A stretch of 64,000 nucleotides of DNA from Combretum micranthum. Taxonomy: Eukaryota; Streptophyta; Magnoliopsida; Myrtales; Combretaceae. Below the pieces are notes generated by a model that had not been told where the DNA came from, did no database searches, and saw only the letters and a list, made by a program, of their open reading frames with translations. Both the position numbers and the translations under genes were made by a program. Location: NCBI GenBank assembly GCA_024138025.1, contig JAMXBD010000368.1:992001-1056000 (forward strand). Direction: 5' to 3'. Position 1 is the first letter of the stretch; every line of letters begins with the position of its first letter. Of this stretch, positions 1 to 11,399 are shown one piece after another.

Positions 1-288
1 ACAACTTAAATTTATCAATCACCAAATGAAAAAGGAAAAAAAAATGAGATTTGTTTAATATTGTAGGGGATTATTTGTTTATTGGCGCTTATTTTATAAA
101 ATAAATATGACACAATAGGTTGCTTTTTCAACAAGTGTCTAAAAAACTTCTCAACCAGATACTACCAAAAAGTATATATTCATTCTTTTGATGATGTAAA
201 AATAAAATTTGCAAAGAATCTTCTTAGACATATGATATGAGCCAAATACGTTACCAAATCTATATGATATAAGAATGAGACATCCTAC
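1..288 (-). other. Start of CRK intron 3
   Basis: AT-rich sequence downstream of the exon 3 donor. No coding similarity to the rest of a kinase is seen in either strand, so the next exon should lie off the left edge. Confidence 0.5.
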
Positions 289-410
289 CTTATAAACGGC
301 CCCAAATCCACCTTGTCCGAGTTTGTTGTCCTCAGAAAAATTAAATGTTGCAGCTTGGATGGTGGCATAGTCATATTGTATATACTCTTCGTTGCGAAGT
401 TCATTTATGG
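289..410 (-). CDS. CRK receptor kinase, exon 3 (kinase N-terminus)
   Basis: This exon encodes the juxtamembrane stretch and the start of the Ser/Thr kinase domain of a cysteine-rich receptor-like kinase. Visible are the CRK-typical [19 protein letters not shown] and the glycine-rich ATP loop [10 protein letters not shown]. The exon is bounded by an AG acceptor (411-412) and a GT donor (287-288, AAG|GTAGG). The donor after VYK is where CRK genes normally have an intron. Its phase joins exactly to exon 2 (A + CC gives Thr). The remaining kinase exons, including the catalytic HRD and DFG motifs, would lie left of position 1, so activity cannot be judged. The family acts at the plasma membrane in stress and immune signalling. 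Confidence 0.85.
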
Positions 411-566
411 CTTTAAACCAAAGAGAGATGAGAAGGTCAAATGGTTATGTAAAATTGCATTATGAACAAGTTTATTCAAATAATTTCTTGAGAAAATAAT
501 ACTTATGTTTTCATTCAATATGTTTCTACTGTGATTAATTATAGGAATGTCAAAAGAGTAACTTAC

Positions 567-695
567 TCTCAAATGGCAATGATTTCTTTTTCCTTTTTTT
601 CAAGAAGAGGATGATAAAGCTGATGATGAGTATTACTACTACAGGTATTGGTGCCACTATTAAGATTACTGCTCTACTTGTGTTACTCTTGCTCC
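567..695 (-). CDS. CRK receptor kinase, exon 2 (transmembrane)
   Basis: A small exon encodes SKSNTSRAV, then a strongly hydrophobic helix of about 22 residues rich in I, V and L (about 598-665), then the basic stop-transfer patch KKRKKK. This is the usual CRK exon 2: the tail of the extracellular linker, one membrane span and the start of the cytoplasmic side. The acceptor is TTTGCAG at 696-697 and the donor is A|GTAAGT at 566. The two other frames hit stops before or inside the helix. The one open frame is phase 1 at its start, matching the end of exon 1 at 10422, and joins in frame to exon 3 at 410. Confidence 0.82.
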
Positions 696-1685
696 CTGCA
701 AAGCAACAATTAGCATACTCAGGATGCTACCTTATTCAATAAAAACTTACTGTCAGTTCATTTTAAGGTATGTATAAAGTAGAAGTAGAGTTACTATTAA
801 TAAGAAAATTAAATAGAATTATAATAAGATTTTTATTTGTTGATTTTTTACTTAAATGAGATGTATTGACAAAATAAATCAATCCTAGTATTAAATTATG
901 GTTCATGACATAGCTAATATTACAAATAACTAAACACTGTATTAATTTTTATAAGAAATAAAATTATAATAAAATTGCTATTAAGTGAAGTATAAATATT
1001 CTTACATCCATGGAAAATCATGTATTTCAACTTTCAAAATTAATATTAAATTTTCAAAGCGGTATATATTTGGCAATTTTATGGAACATCTTCTCAAAAA
1101 TATAAAAAGAGGATGATACTTTCTAAATGATTATTACTCTGACCTACAACAATATGTGCAAATCAATGATGAAAATGAAAGAGATAGACATAAATATAAG
1201 GGGTTGGACCGTATAGTCATGGCAAGTCTTCCAAGGAAAGGGGGTGGAAGAAGCAAAATCAATATCCATCAAGTTTATTGAAGGAGTGAGCCCTCAGGGC
1301 ACGGATGGATTTAACCAATATGATTTGATTACTAACATCATGCAATTAATTATATATATTATATTAATTTGATATCACTATTGATGATCTTTATATGTAT
1401 GTATGTATATATATATATATATATATTTCTTTGGCCATTATATCTATATTAAATATTATATCGTTTTGAAAGAGGTACAAACTATTAAATTCAGAATAAA
1501 TATTGTCAATAATCTTATAGTCAAGTAGCATCTTATTGATTTCTTATGTGAGGGATACTAAGTTCGAATATCTCATTTCCCTATTGTAATAACTAAAAGA
1601 AAAAAATTCAGGATAAATATTGTGTAGTTTCGTATTAATTTTAGTAAAAGTTGTAATATGTCGTATAAAATCATGACTTCTCCAA

Positions 1686-1718
<33 letters not shown>

Positions 1719-1875
1719 TAATCGGACGATGTGATATCAAGCATTGTATTTCAAAATGTGTATTTACCAAAATAAGTTATAAAAAAAAAGATAAAAGTTT
1801 ATGTACAAACATATTCGATCCGCATATAAAATTAAATATCCAATGAATTTCTATAACATTAAGCTAATTTATCTT

Positions 1876-2246
1876 TTGCCAAATCTTAAAATTGGTACCT
1901 AAATTTTGTACAAAAATTCAATTTGGTACCTATAATTCAAAATGATTAATTCAATATCCAGTAGAACTTTTTGCAGTTATTTTAATTTCCTACATAACTT
2001 CGTTTACTTAGTTTGTTGACATGAAATAGACAATACATCATTAAATTTTCTGTATGATAGACTTTTTTTCCTATGTTAGCAAACTATGTTAATGAAGTGG
2101 TAAAATATACACAAAATATCTTATTGGGTATTAAATTAAAAATTTTAAATTTTACTTTAGACATCAAATCGAATTTTTGTATAAAGTTCTTTTTTTTTTC
2201 ATTATTTTTATGTAAAGCTCAAATACCAAATTTGACATTTTTTCCT
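1876..2246. repeat. Foldback MITE-like inverted repeat
   Basis: The left arm contains AAATTGGTACCTAAATTTT and TACAAAAATTCAATTTGGTA. Diverged complements of both occur near the right end (about 2165-2246: ...CAAATCGAATTTTTGTA... and ...AATACCAAATTTGACA). This gives a long imperfect hairpin of about 370 bp without coding potential, as in non-autonomous DNA transposons. No clean target-site duplication was found, so the ends are approximate. Confidence 0.45.
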
Positions 2247-2649
2247 TTATTTTATTTAGCTTTATAAAAGAACAAACTAAAATATATTCTGCAATAAATA
2301 ATATTTTTTTTTTCAAACTTTTTCTTTCACCGTTATTGAACTTTGACCTCCCAACTGTTTTTTTTTTTTTTTTTTGGTGGCCAATTTCACCTCCACTGCA
2401 ATTATGCAACAGAGAAATAAAAGAAAATGATTACAAACCATATGTGAAAAAATTATCATATAAGATATAAAGGAAAGCTATAAAATATGTGTTTCTTAGA
2501 TGCAAGTTTAAAGGAAAAAAATAGTTGATAATAGTTTAAAGATCTACCACCAAAGGATATAAAAATTGTAAATGGGCAAAAATACTATATAATATTACGA
2601 AAAGGAAAGAAAAAAAAACTCAACAATTTAATATACACACACACACGCA

Positions 2650-3010
2650 CACTATATGGATAAGATGTAGCTCTTAGTTGTATTCATCGTCTTCAATAAG
2701 CTTCATATTCTAACTTCATCGTAAGTTCTAGCAAAAATGGCAAGAGTAGAGACAAATTAAAGATAAATCGACCATAATTTAGTCTGCTGAAATAAATACG
2801 CTGCACAAAGAGGGGAAAAAAATAATGATCGATTTTGATATTATGTGCTGATACGGGGCTGAAATCAGATCATCACGAGAACAGCAAATAAATCAGAATA
2901 ATCATCACAGTAATATATATAAAAGGCAAACAATAATAAGACAATGCCTGGACAAAATAATGGACCAGAAAAATTTTAATATATTAGTATCATGTCATAT
3001 AAATTAATTA
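2650..3010. repeat. Intron block shared with the CRK pseudogene
   Basis: This block aligns in order and orientation, with gaps, to about 17340-17700. Shared landmarks include TTCTAGC, AAAATGGCAAGAGTAGTGACAAATT-like text, GAAATAAA followed by GCAC, and AATCAGRTCATCACRA. It marks tandem duplication of a CRK gene including its intron 1. Confidence 0.55.
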
Positions 3011-3230
3011 ATAGCATGTAAACATAAGAGCATATACATATTTATATATATATATAATGAATGTCTCAACACGATTTTTATGATAAAAATCTAATTTTTA
3101 ATTTTTGTAAGTTTTTCATCGTTGTATTGATCCTTATAAGACATGAAATCAATAAACAACCTAATAAATTATTTGATGTCTTCTCTTTTTCTTTTTGATT
3201 TTTAAAAGTGTTAAGTAACCCAATCGAAAA

Positions 3231-3516
3231 TGGTAAATTGCATTGAAATGTTACAACGTTTTGAGAGAGGTTCATTTTAGGTTACAACATTTCGAGTAAT
3301 TAAAAAGAAATCACAACCTTTAGAGAAGTGGGTCAATTGTGGTTACCATTGATACATGTCATAATAAGCTAGATCTTTTAAGTTTTAATTTTAAGTATTA
3401 ATAACCTCAAATGACTCACTTCTCTAAATGTTATAACCTCTTTTTAACTACTCAAAACACTGTGACCCCAATAACATTATCCTTAAATGTTATGACATTT
3501 TGATATAATTTACCCT
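3231..3516. mobile_element. Foldback MITE with 9 bp target duplication (Mutator-like)
   Basis: The element starts TGGTAAATTGCATTGAAATG and ends ...CATTTTGATATAATTTACCCT, whose complement is AGGGTAAATTATATCAAAATG. The arms remain complementary for over 100 bp (GTTACAACGTTTTGAG with its mate, then TTAGAGAAGTG with its mate), so almost the whole element can fold on itself. It is flanked by AATCGAAAA (3222-3230) and AATAGAAAA (3517-3525), a 9 bp duplication with one mismatch, the size typical of Mutator-type transposition. It lies inside CRK intron 1. A related copy is at 15783-16160. Confidence 0.7.
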
Positions 3517-4365
3517 AATAGAAAACTAAATAGATCCTATTTAAAATATAAAATGGTACCTACGATACTAAAAAAGAATCCATGAATAAATTAAAGAGGT
3601 CCCAAAAAGAGAGTTTCTAGTTAGAGCATGCACATTGTACAATGGAGATCATTCGCACAATTTTGGAAGCTAAGTACTTTAGTTTTTTAAGATTCTTCAC
3701 TAATCTAGCCAGATTTCTATACTTTTTAGGGTCCTTCGTATAGAAGCAAGAAAATTATTTTACTTTTCTATTTTTTTTTTATAAAATAAGTATAAACCAA
3801 TAGAAAAATAAATAGACTATATTTAAGATACTAAATGATACGTAGAGACACTAAAATGAAGGATCTTTAATAAAATAAAGAGGTCCTTGAGGGGAAGATG
3901 CCCTTAAAGAATTGACATAGCACTTAAGGAATGTAAATGAGATTGTTACCAAAATAAATAATTGGGTAATAAAGCAATCAGTAAATATAAACTTCATATT
4001 TAGTTTTATGATAAAATTACGGACTTTAATGCATCATATAAAGTATGAAATTTATGTAGAGATCATACATATTGTTTCCTATTTTGTGATGGACAAGTTT
4101 CCTCATTATAATATATAGTCGATGGTCTCCAGTCATATATGTCACACATTATTCATTTGACATTCCATCATCAAAAAGAGAGAGACTCTCCAATAGGTTG
4201 TGTGTTGACTAGGAAGACCAAACTATCCAAATCAAAGCATTTGGTTTGTCTCCATATCATGGACTCGGTTATGCTTCCACACAATTACTTTTATATGTTT
4301 GTGCTTTAATCTTATGTATGTGTTATGCAATTTAGGGTAGGAGTATAAGATTTAATCCTAACAAA

Positions 4366-4377
4366 TGGTATCAAAGA
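4366..4377 (+). other. Copia primer binding site
   Basis: TGGTATCAAAGA lies three bases after a CA end (CTAACA, 4363). It differs by one base from the tRNA-iMet primer site TGGTATCAGAGC in its core, and sets the left boundary of the internal region of the copia element. Confidence 0.55.
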
Positions 4378-5319
4378 CACCATGTGCAAGATAAGAGCCA
4401 TAAGACTGTTATGATTAAAAAATTGTATAAGGTTCCTTTCCTAATCCTTGAAAGTTAAATTTTGTAGTAGATTAACATGAACAAATAAAAATTAAGATTA
4501 TAGGTCAATAAAAATATTTTTTATGTTTTATTCATGTAACATTTGTGTTACAATGATGACACATGAATGAAGGTTGCATCTTTATTTGAATATGAATGTA
4601 ATACACGTTCAATAATCTATTGTTGATTCAAGAAATTGTATGTTATTAAGGATTTTTGGACTCTTGCATCATGTTTGTAGCTTGATTATGATAAGCACAT
4701 TATGTACATACCTTATGATTTTATTATCGTAATTTTGTGCAATCAAGTAGTGGAGTTGCCATGCAAATAACCTACCTTGCAAGTAATTTGACTTCTTAAT
4801 ATATATAAAAATATATATTAGATCCGTTAATAAGTATTTTAAAATATGCATTATATTATTATGAATCTCATTCTTCAATACAACGTCTAAGGGATGCAAA
4901 AAAAAAAAAAAAAAAAGGAATTAAAATTTTGACAATTTAGAATTTCCTATATGAGATAAGTGATTGAAATAGTATGTTACCAAAATAGCATGCTCCTATA
5001 TAGAAGTAATTTTTTTTTCAATAGAATAGATAAAGTTGTGTGCATGTAAATCATGTGAATACTAATCAACCCAAAGCAAGGTTAGTATCTGGCCAATTTA
5101 TATTATTTGATAAGAATTTACTACCAATATTTGATGACTGCACCAAGAAGTATCACTTACAAGTTCATATCCTTATCTAAAAACTAGGTATCAATGTTCT
5201 GATAGGTATCATGTAACAGGTTATATCATTATTTGAATTATTATTTCCATGAATCGATTTGAATATGAGTTTAATTTTGTCCAATTTGCTTTTGTTCTCT
5301 ATAGTTACTAGCTTAACAT

Positions 5320-8300
5320 CGAATATATTTACCAATATTAACTCTATTCTTATGCTGAACGGCACAAATATCAAGACATGGCAAGAGAACATATTGATTG
5401 TTCTTAGAGTCATGGATTTAGACCTTGTGTTATGAGAAGATCGACCCACTACTATTATTGATAAGTCACCTACAATTAGAAAAGGGATATGGAAAAGAGG
5501 GAATGATCAAACCACATGAGTTTGATGCATGAAGTGTACCATCCCAAAAGCATTCAGGAGTACTATATCCAATAAGATCCAAACAGCTAAGGAGTATCTT
5601 CAAGATCTTGTGAACAGGTTTGCTAGGATCAAAAAGCATAAAACTAGTATATTCTAGGTAAAACTAATCTTTATAAGGTACAAAGAAAAGGGTGGTCCTT
5701 AAATGAACTCATCTCAATCTATGTTCAAGAAGAAGAAAGATTGAACCATGAAAAAGTTGAAAGTGCTCACTTAGCCATCACATCTAAGGACAAAAGGACA
5801 AAAAAAAAATGCTTACTAATTATCACTATAAGAAAATTGATCTTTAGAGGCAGAAATTCTATGATGGAAAGTTAATAAAAAAAGTTACATTTCTTAAAAA
5901 AAAAAATTTAGGGACGATGATTTTTATGATAGAAATTTAGATTTAGAAATAGAAAATATGTCTTTAGAGCTTAGTTTTCTTGTGGTGTATCACACTTTGC
6001 GTGCAATGAAGTGTACACTTCTTAATTTTGTTTGTTCTAAAGGTTAATTTGACTTCAGTACCTAAAAATACATTATAGATAGATTCAAGTACAACAACTC
6101 ACACATCAGTGTGTTTATGTGGGGTTGCTTAAGTTGCCAAAAGTCTGGTAATGGTGAAAGATACATCTTTATTAATGATGGCAAGACAATAGAGGTTGAT
6201 GCAATAGGACATTTCAGATTGTTGCTTAGAACTGTTTATTTCTTAGATTTAAATGAGATAATTCTTGTACCAACTTTTATATGGAATTTGATTTCTATTG
6301 TCACATTGGAAATTTGTTTGTTCTTTTTTATTTGACAATAACTAGTTTAATCTCTTTTATGGTTAAAAAATTTATTGATACCTATTCTTTATCTTATAGT
6401 GATAATCTATATATGTTGGATATTATTGCATCATATAATGAGTCCTTACATATTAGTATTTGAAATTTAATGTGTAAATTAATTGACAAGAATTTAACCA
6501 CCTTGTGGCATAAGGATTAAGTGACATCGTTAAAAGGAGAATGGAGAGATTTATGTTTGATGTTATTTTTTATCCCTTTAATTTTTGGATTTTGATATGT
6601 TTATAGATTGTGTAAAGGGAAAACAAACAAATGTTAAGAAATTAGGTTGCCAACAAAGCCACATAAGTCTTAGAAATAATTCATATGGATATCTATGGAC
6701 TATTCGCTATAACTTCTTGGAATGGTTAATAGAATTTTATAACATTTATAGATGACTTCTCATGATATGGCCACACGTATTTCATTAATGAAAAATCTTA
6801 GTCATTGGATTTGTTAAAAAATTATAAGACTAAAGCTGAAAATCAACTTGGTAAAAAGATTAGAAGTGTTAGGTCTAACCATGGTGGTGAATACTACGAT
6901 AGATATGACAAATCAAGTGAACAACCTCTAGGGCCTTTTGTTAAATGCTAGGAGCATGTGGTATCATCCCACATTACACCATTTCATAATCACCTTTAAT
7001 AAATGGAAATTAATAAAAGACAAAAAATAATGGTTAAGGGCATGGAACGGAGTATGATAGTTATTCTACCTTACCAAAATTGCTCTGGAGAGAAGCATTG
7101 AAAATTGCAATATACTTATTAAACATGGCCCCTACTTAGGTAACTAATAGAACTCCCTATGAGCTTTGGACAGGTAAGAAGCCTACTTTGAAGTACATAC
7201 AAAATTGAGGATGTCTAGCTGAGGCTAGGCCTTATAGGTCAAATGAAAGGAAACTGGACTCAAGAAGCATTAGTAATTATTTTGTAGGGTACTCTGAAAG
7301 ATCTAGTGGTTGCAAGTTTTATGATCTTACAACTAAGGAAATTTTTTTGGAGGCGATAAATGCTAGGCTCTTTAAGGATGTTTTTCAAGGGGAAGATATT
7401 GACATTCTTCTGACTGTTGTTGATAGTGTTCCTAATTAAACCACAATACCTAACACTGTTCAAGAAATATATCCAATATAAGGCAATATTAACAACTCCT
7501 CATGCAAATTCAAGATATTCCATAATAACAAATTTCACATCCTTAAGAACTAGTGCCATTAAGAAGATTCACAAAAGAAAGAAGAAACAAAATTCCTGAT
7601 GATTATATTGTATTTCTTTAAGAACATGAAGATGTCATTAGAATAATAGAAGAAGATCTAATCAACTTCTATCAAACCATGAAAATTTCATATTTTCAAA
7701 AGTGGATAGATGACATGAATGAAGAGATGAAGTCTATGAAGGATAATGAGATGTAAGGACTTGTGTACTATTGCTTAAAGGCACGAAACCCATTGGTTGC
7801 AAATGGACATTTAAAATCAAAAGGGATCCCAAAGGGAATATAGAAAGGTATAAAGTATGTTTTGTAGTTAAAGGCTTCATATAGAAAGCAAGCATTGATT
7901 ATATAGAGAATTTCTCCCTAGTTTCTTTGAAAGGCTCTTCAAGGTTTATAATGGTACTTGTAGCACATTTTGATGTTACGTTACATCAAATGAACTTAAA
8001 GATGGCATTTCTCAATGGAGACATTGATGAATGATCTATATGGTGTAGCTAATAAACTTTGAATCAAGAAATTTAAAAATGATGATATGCAAATTAAAGA
8101 AATCTATCCATAGATTCAAGCAAGCGTCTTGCCACTGGTATCATAAGTTTCAATAAATCATTGTCCTGTCCAATTTTGAGATAAATGTTGTAGATGATTG
8201 TATATATTATAGGTACAGTTGGACTATATGTTGATGATATATTGCTTGCCATAAATGATATGGGCTTTCTATATGAAACAAAGAAATTTCTAGCAAGGAA

Positions 8301-8860
8301 TTTTAAGATGAAAGATTTTTGTGAAATTTCTTTTGTATTTATAATCCAATTACATAAGGACCATTCTGAAGATATTTTTGTGTTGTGTCAAAAGAGCTAT
8401 ATTGAGGAAGTGCTTAAGAGTTTTGATGGAATTATTAACCAAGAAATATTTATCTACTTCTTGGAGGAGTGGTTTTTTGAAAGAGTGCTAAGCAGATGCT
8501 CATGGCTTCCTCCACAACGGCAGCAAATTTTATATCATATTGTGAGGCATCCAATCATGGAATATGATTGCAAAATTTAGTCTTTGGGCTGCACACTATG
8601 AATAATATTAAAAGACCACTAAGAATATATTGTGATAACAATTCAGTAATGTTATATTCTAAGAACAATAAGAGCTTTGACAAAGTGAAAACACATTGAC
8701 ATCAGGTTCCTAGTTGTGAAATAAAGAGCTCAGAATGATCAGCTATCTATAGAGCACATAAGGACAAACTCAATGATTGTAGATTTGCTTACTAAAGGCT
8801 TGTATTTATTTCTAAACTCATATAAGGTTGATCTTTCTAATGTATAAAGTTGGACTAGTT
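5320..8860 (+). pseudogene. Copia gag-pol pseudogene
   Basis: Recognisable pieces in order: gag (INSILMLNGTNIKTWQENI, then AKEYLQDLVNRFARIKKHK), protease region (LNEIILVPTFIWNLIS), and a reverse transcriptase with the catalytic GLYVDDILLA at about 8218-8247. After that come EISFVF and SYIEEVLKSF, and RNase H text (CDNNS..., SKNNKSFDKVKTH). Every domain is broken by stops and frameshifts. The longest open stretch is only 128 codons (8194-8580). No functional protein can be made, and the element is inactive. Confidence 0.72.
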
Positions 8861-9101
8861 AGAAAGAGGCATGACATATCACCATCACATGTAATGTCCA
8901 TGTTACACATCCATACATAATTCATGACATTCAATTATATTGATGTCTATGGTCATTGATAGAGATAATTACGACATATTTAATGAAACCCACTTTGGTC
9001 TTATCTTGATTGATTGATAGACTAGATTGTTCGAGGATCATTTAGTAATGATAGCAAAATTTTTATTACTCAAATGATATATACACAATGATATGCCTAG
9101 A

Positions 9102-9145
9102 TGCTCTTATACCAAAATATGATATCCCTGATTGCTCTGATACCA
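9102..9145 (-). other. Two tandem tRNA-Met primer-site-like motifs, minus strand
   Basis: GCTCTGATACCA (9134-9145) is the exact complement of the copia primer site TGGTATCAGAGC. An imperfect copy, GCTCTTATACCA, precedes it by about 30 bp in the phrase GATGCTCTTATACCAAAATA. They face the opposite way to the copia element on their left, so they probably mark the edge of a different, otherwise lost, minus-strand LTR element. Confidence 0.4.
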
Positions 9146-9159
9146 AATTATGATGTGCC

Positions 9160-9370
9160 TGGATCGATGGAAAGCAACGAATCTCAAATTTAAATGAATT
9201 TATGTTTTTGGTGTTTTAGATTTATAGGTTTAACAATGAATTAAAAGGATTTGAACAACATCGATGAACAGATATGACGCACCACCTATGATCTGAACTA
9301 TGCTATCATTTCGAAAGGGTTATAATGGGTTGTGATTTTATATTAAGTCAAACAAAGATCACAACACCTT

Positions 9371-9411
<41 letters not shown>

Positions 9412-10421
9412 GTAGGTGTTTCTTAGATACAAAATAAAATAATAATAATTTTTAATAGAAAAAGGTTTAAATGGAAAACTGAAAAATTATATATTTCCAA
9501 AATTTGCTATTGAAAAGTCAAACAAGACAAAAACTCCAAGGATTATGAACGATAAATGGTGGAATTGTTAGGATTAGTCAATACTTTATAAAAGTATCTC
9601 CAATCCTAAGAACTTCAAAATTTTCACATACTATATTAACATTTCAAAAATTATGTTTCTTAAGGACTGTTATGTTCAATCTATAAAATCCTTATAATAA
9701 TTTCTTAGTATTTATCTATATTATTTATGAGGCTTACAATATAATAAATTGTAAGAAAGTAATTAAAATGAAATAAAAAAAAAAAAGCAAAATGGAATTA
9801 TAGGACCCAAAAGCAATTTAAAGACCTCTCTCCAATGTGAGTAAAAGCATCCCTACTTTCGGCAACACTCTTCACAGAAGATGTGTTAGATAGAATTACA
9901 GGACCACTATGGTTTCATATGGTACACCCTCAGAGGGCATTATAAAAGATCGGTGGTCCATTTTCCATTAATGCCAGAGAGTAAAAAACAAGGTTATCCA
10001 CCTTGGATACTGGACCAAGGACCTAGCATTAGCAATCGGGATGGCTTAGGATAGCATGGCTCACTGCAGCAAGCTTATATTCTCACTCCATCATCATAAG
10101 TTCAAGGTAGACAAATTGATCATAACATGGATCATTTATTTTTTATAATTGTTACAGATGACATTTAAACTTTATCAACCTTTACAATTAACTATTTTAA
10201 GCTTGAAAATATTAATTTCATACCTAAATTTTGCTAAATTCTGTGAATTGTCATATCAAGTATATAAATATCAGTAAAATTTAATATGTATTATTAAGAA
10301 TATAATAGTTTTGAAAACAATTTATTTGTATATGCTTCCATACATTAAAATTTTATTATTCATATATATGTATATATATAGCACGTTGCGTATGTAATAT
10401 CTATTTGTGATAAAACAATAC
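9160..10421. other. Intron 1, exon-1-proximal part, no gene
   Basis: AT-rich sequence with an (AT)n tract at about 9374-9404. No coding similarity was seen on either strand. Confidence 0.4.
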
Positions 10422-11211
10422 CATAGGGAGATGCTGACGCTGCCGGCGTTGGTGGAAGAAGTGGTGTTGAAGGCAGGGGCTCCACCCCTGAGGCATCTAT
10501 AAACGGATACACCTCGAACCTGAAACTACAGCTGGGACTCATAAGTATGGCACCTATTTTATTCAAGCAACACAGAGACAGCCTTGAGTAAACAGTATCA
10601 AGACAGTCTGTGCATTGTTGTTCAGACAGATCAGGCACGCACTGCGCCGACGCAAAAATCCTGATAGAAGCATTGGCAGCAGTAGTAGTGTTAGCCGCCG
10701 CGAACTTACGCAGAGAGCCGCCTCTTGTTGCCTCGGTTTGCAGGGTTTCAAAGAGGTATCGAACCGCCTGGTTGAATGAATCCGGGTTGGACGCATTATT
10801 TACATTGAGAAGCATATAATAACTGTATCGAAGATCTTTCACGGAGGTCTCATTGAGGTACCGTAGCGTACAGTTTTCATTATAGATAACTGCTTGTTTG
10901 TCGTTAGGACAACGTTGTCTTACCCCAACAGCGGAGGTGTTGAGGCATGTTTGACAAGCCTGGGCTCGTTGATCGCCTCGGCATAGACCGACAACGTTAG
11001 GGGTGTCGGCATAAGCCGGCTGAGTGAAGAATCCATGGTTTATGCTATTCTTAGCGGTGATAAATGACAATAAGGCATCTAGTTGTGATTGGTAGGCACT
11101 ATTACTGGTTAAGTTTGAGCATCCGGCATAGGGGAATCGGTCTTGGACCGCTGAAGAAACTAGATGAATAAGGACCATGAAAAGGAAGAAGTGGAGTGAT
11201 GAAGAAAACAT
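10422..11211 (-). CDS. CRK receptor kinase, exon 1 (signal peptide, two DUF26 domains)
   Basis: This exon encodes 263 complete codons plus one base. Residues 1-23 form a hydrophobic secretory signal (MFSSSLHFFLFMVLIHLVSS). Two Gnk2/DUF26 extracellular domains follow, each with the diagnostic C-x8-C-x2-C: C77-C86-C89 and C191-C200-C203. Several N-x-S/T glycosylation sites lie between them. A Pro/Ser/Ala-rich linker (about 245-262) leads to the membrane exon. The ATG at 11211 is chosen because the in-frame upstream codon at 11223 is TTG. The open frame runs past the exon to 10360, but the last 20 codons are unlike CRKs and a GT donor follows the phase-1 base at 10422. No stop or frameshift is seen. 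The second cysteine region has an unusual extra CC pair (residues 214-215). Confidence 0.88.
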
Positions 11212-11380
11212 AATTCTCTTCAATTACTGTTTCTTTGTTTGGCTCAAATGTATCATGCCGAGACTTTTTCAATTTTACTTTTTGATTTTAAAGGAGGGTG
11301 GAAGCTTCAACATTGCTAAGGATTATTACAATACTTGCACCTGCTAGACAATTCGCATGGCCTTTGGCCCAAAAAGTCAT

Positions 11381-11396
11381 GTCCATATATAAATCG
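11381..11396 (-). promoter_or_regulatory. TATA-like element upstream of the CRK gene
   Basis: On the minus strand this reads GATTTATATATGGAC, a TATA-like run about 175 bp upstream of the CRK start codon at 11211. The distance is plausible for a plant promoter with a moderate 5' UTR. The surrounding DNA is AT-rich, so a chance match is possible and no other promoter element was identified. Confidence 0.3.
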
Positions 11397-11399
11397 TAA

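Larger units (their letters stand above)
4080..9160 (+). mobile_element. Decayed Ty1-copia retrotransposon in CRK intron 1
   Basis: An old copia element on the strand opposite the CRK gene. Its parts are in canonical copia order: a tRNA-Met-type primer site at 4366, gag-like sequence from about 5320, protease and GAG-pre-integrase remains about 6110-6540, integrase about 6600-7430, reverse transcriptase 7690-8450, RNase H 8580-8860. LTRs are badly eroded. The only alignable piece is TGTCACACAT..TATTCATTTGACATTCCA near 4130-4170 with TGTTACACAT..AATTCATGACATTCAA near 8910-8950. Outer ends are therefore approximate. Confidence 0.7.
696..10421 (-). other. Long intron 1 of the CRK gene (9.7 kb)
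   Basis: Between exon 1 (donor GGTATTG at 10421) and exon 2 (acceptor TTTGCAG at 696-697) there is no other CRK exon. The interval contains two foldback MITEs, a decayed plus-strand copia element and AT-rich filler. About 2650-3010 resembles the corresponding intron of the decayed CRK copy at 17340-17700, so at least part is ancestral intron and the rest is inserted. Calling it one intron rests on matching phases and splice sites. The alternative is that exon 1 belongs to a second CRK copy that lost its 3' half. Confidence 0.6.

Noticed and set aside
10360..10421. C-terminal extension of the CRK exon 1 frame
   Set aside because: It follows a GT donor of the right phase and has no resemblance to CRK proteins; treated as intron.
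10563..10819. Open frames on both strands overlapping CRK exon 1 (77 and 69 codons)
   Set aside because: They are out-of-frame shadows of a clearly recognisable DUF26 coding exon.
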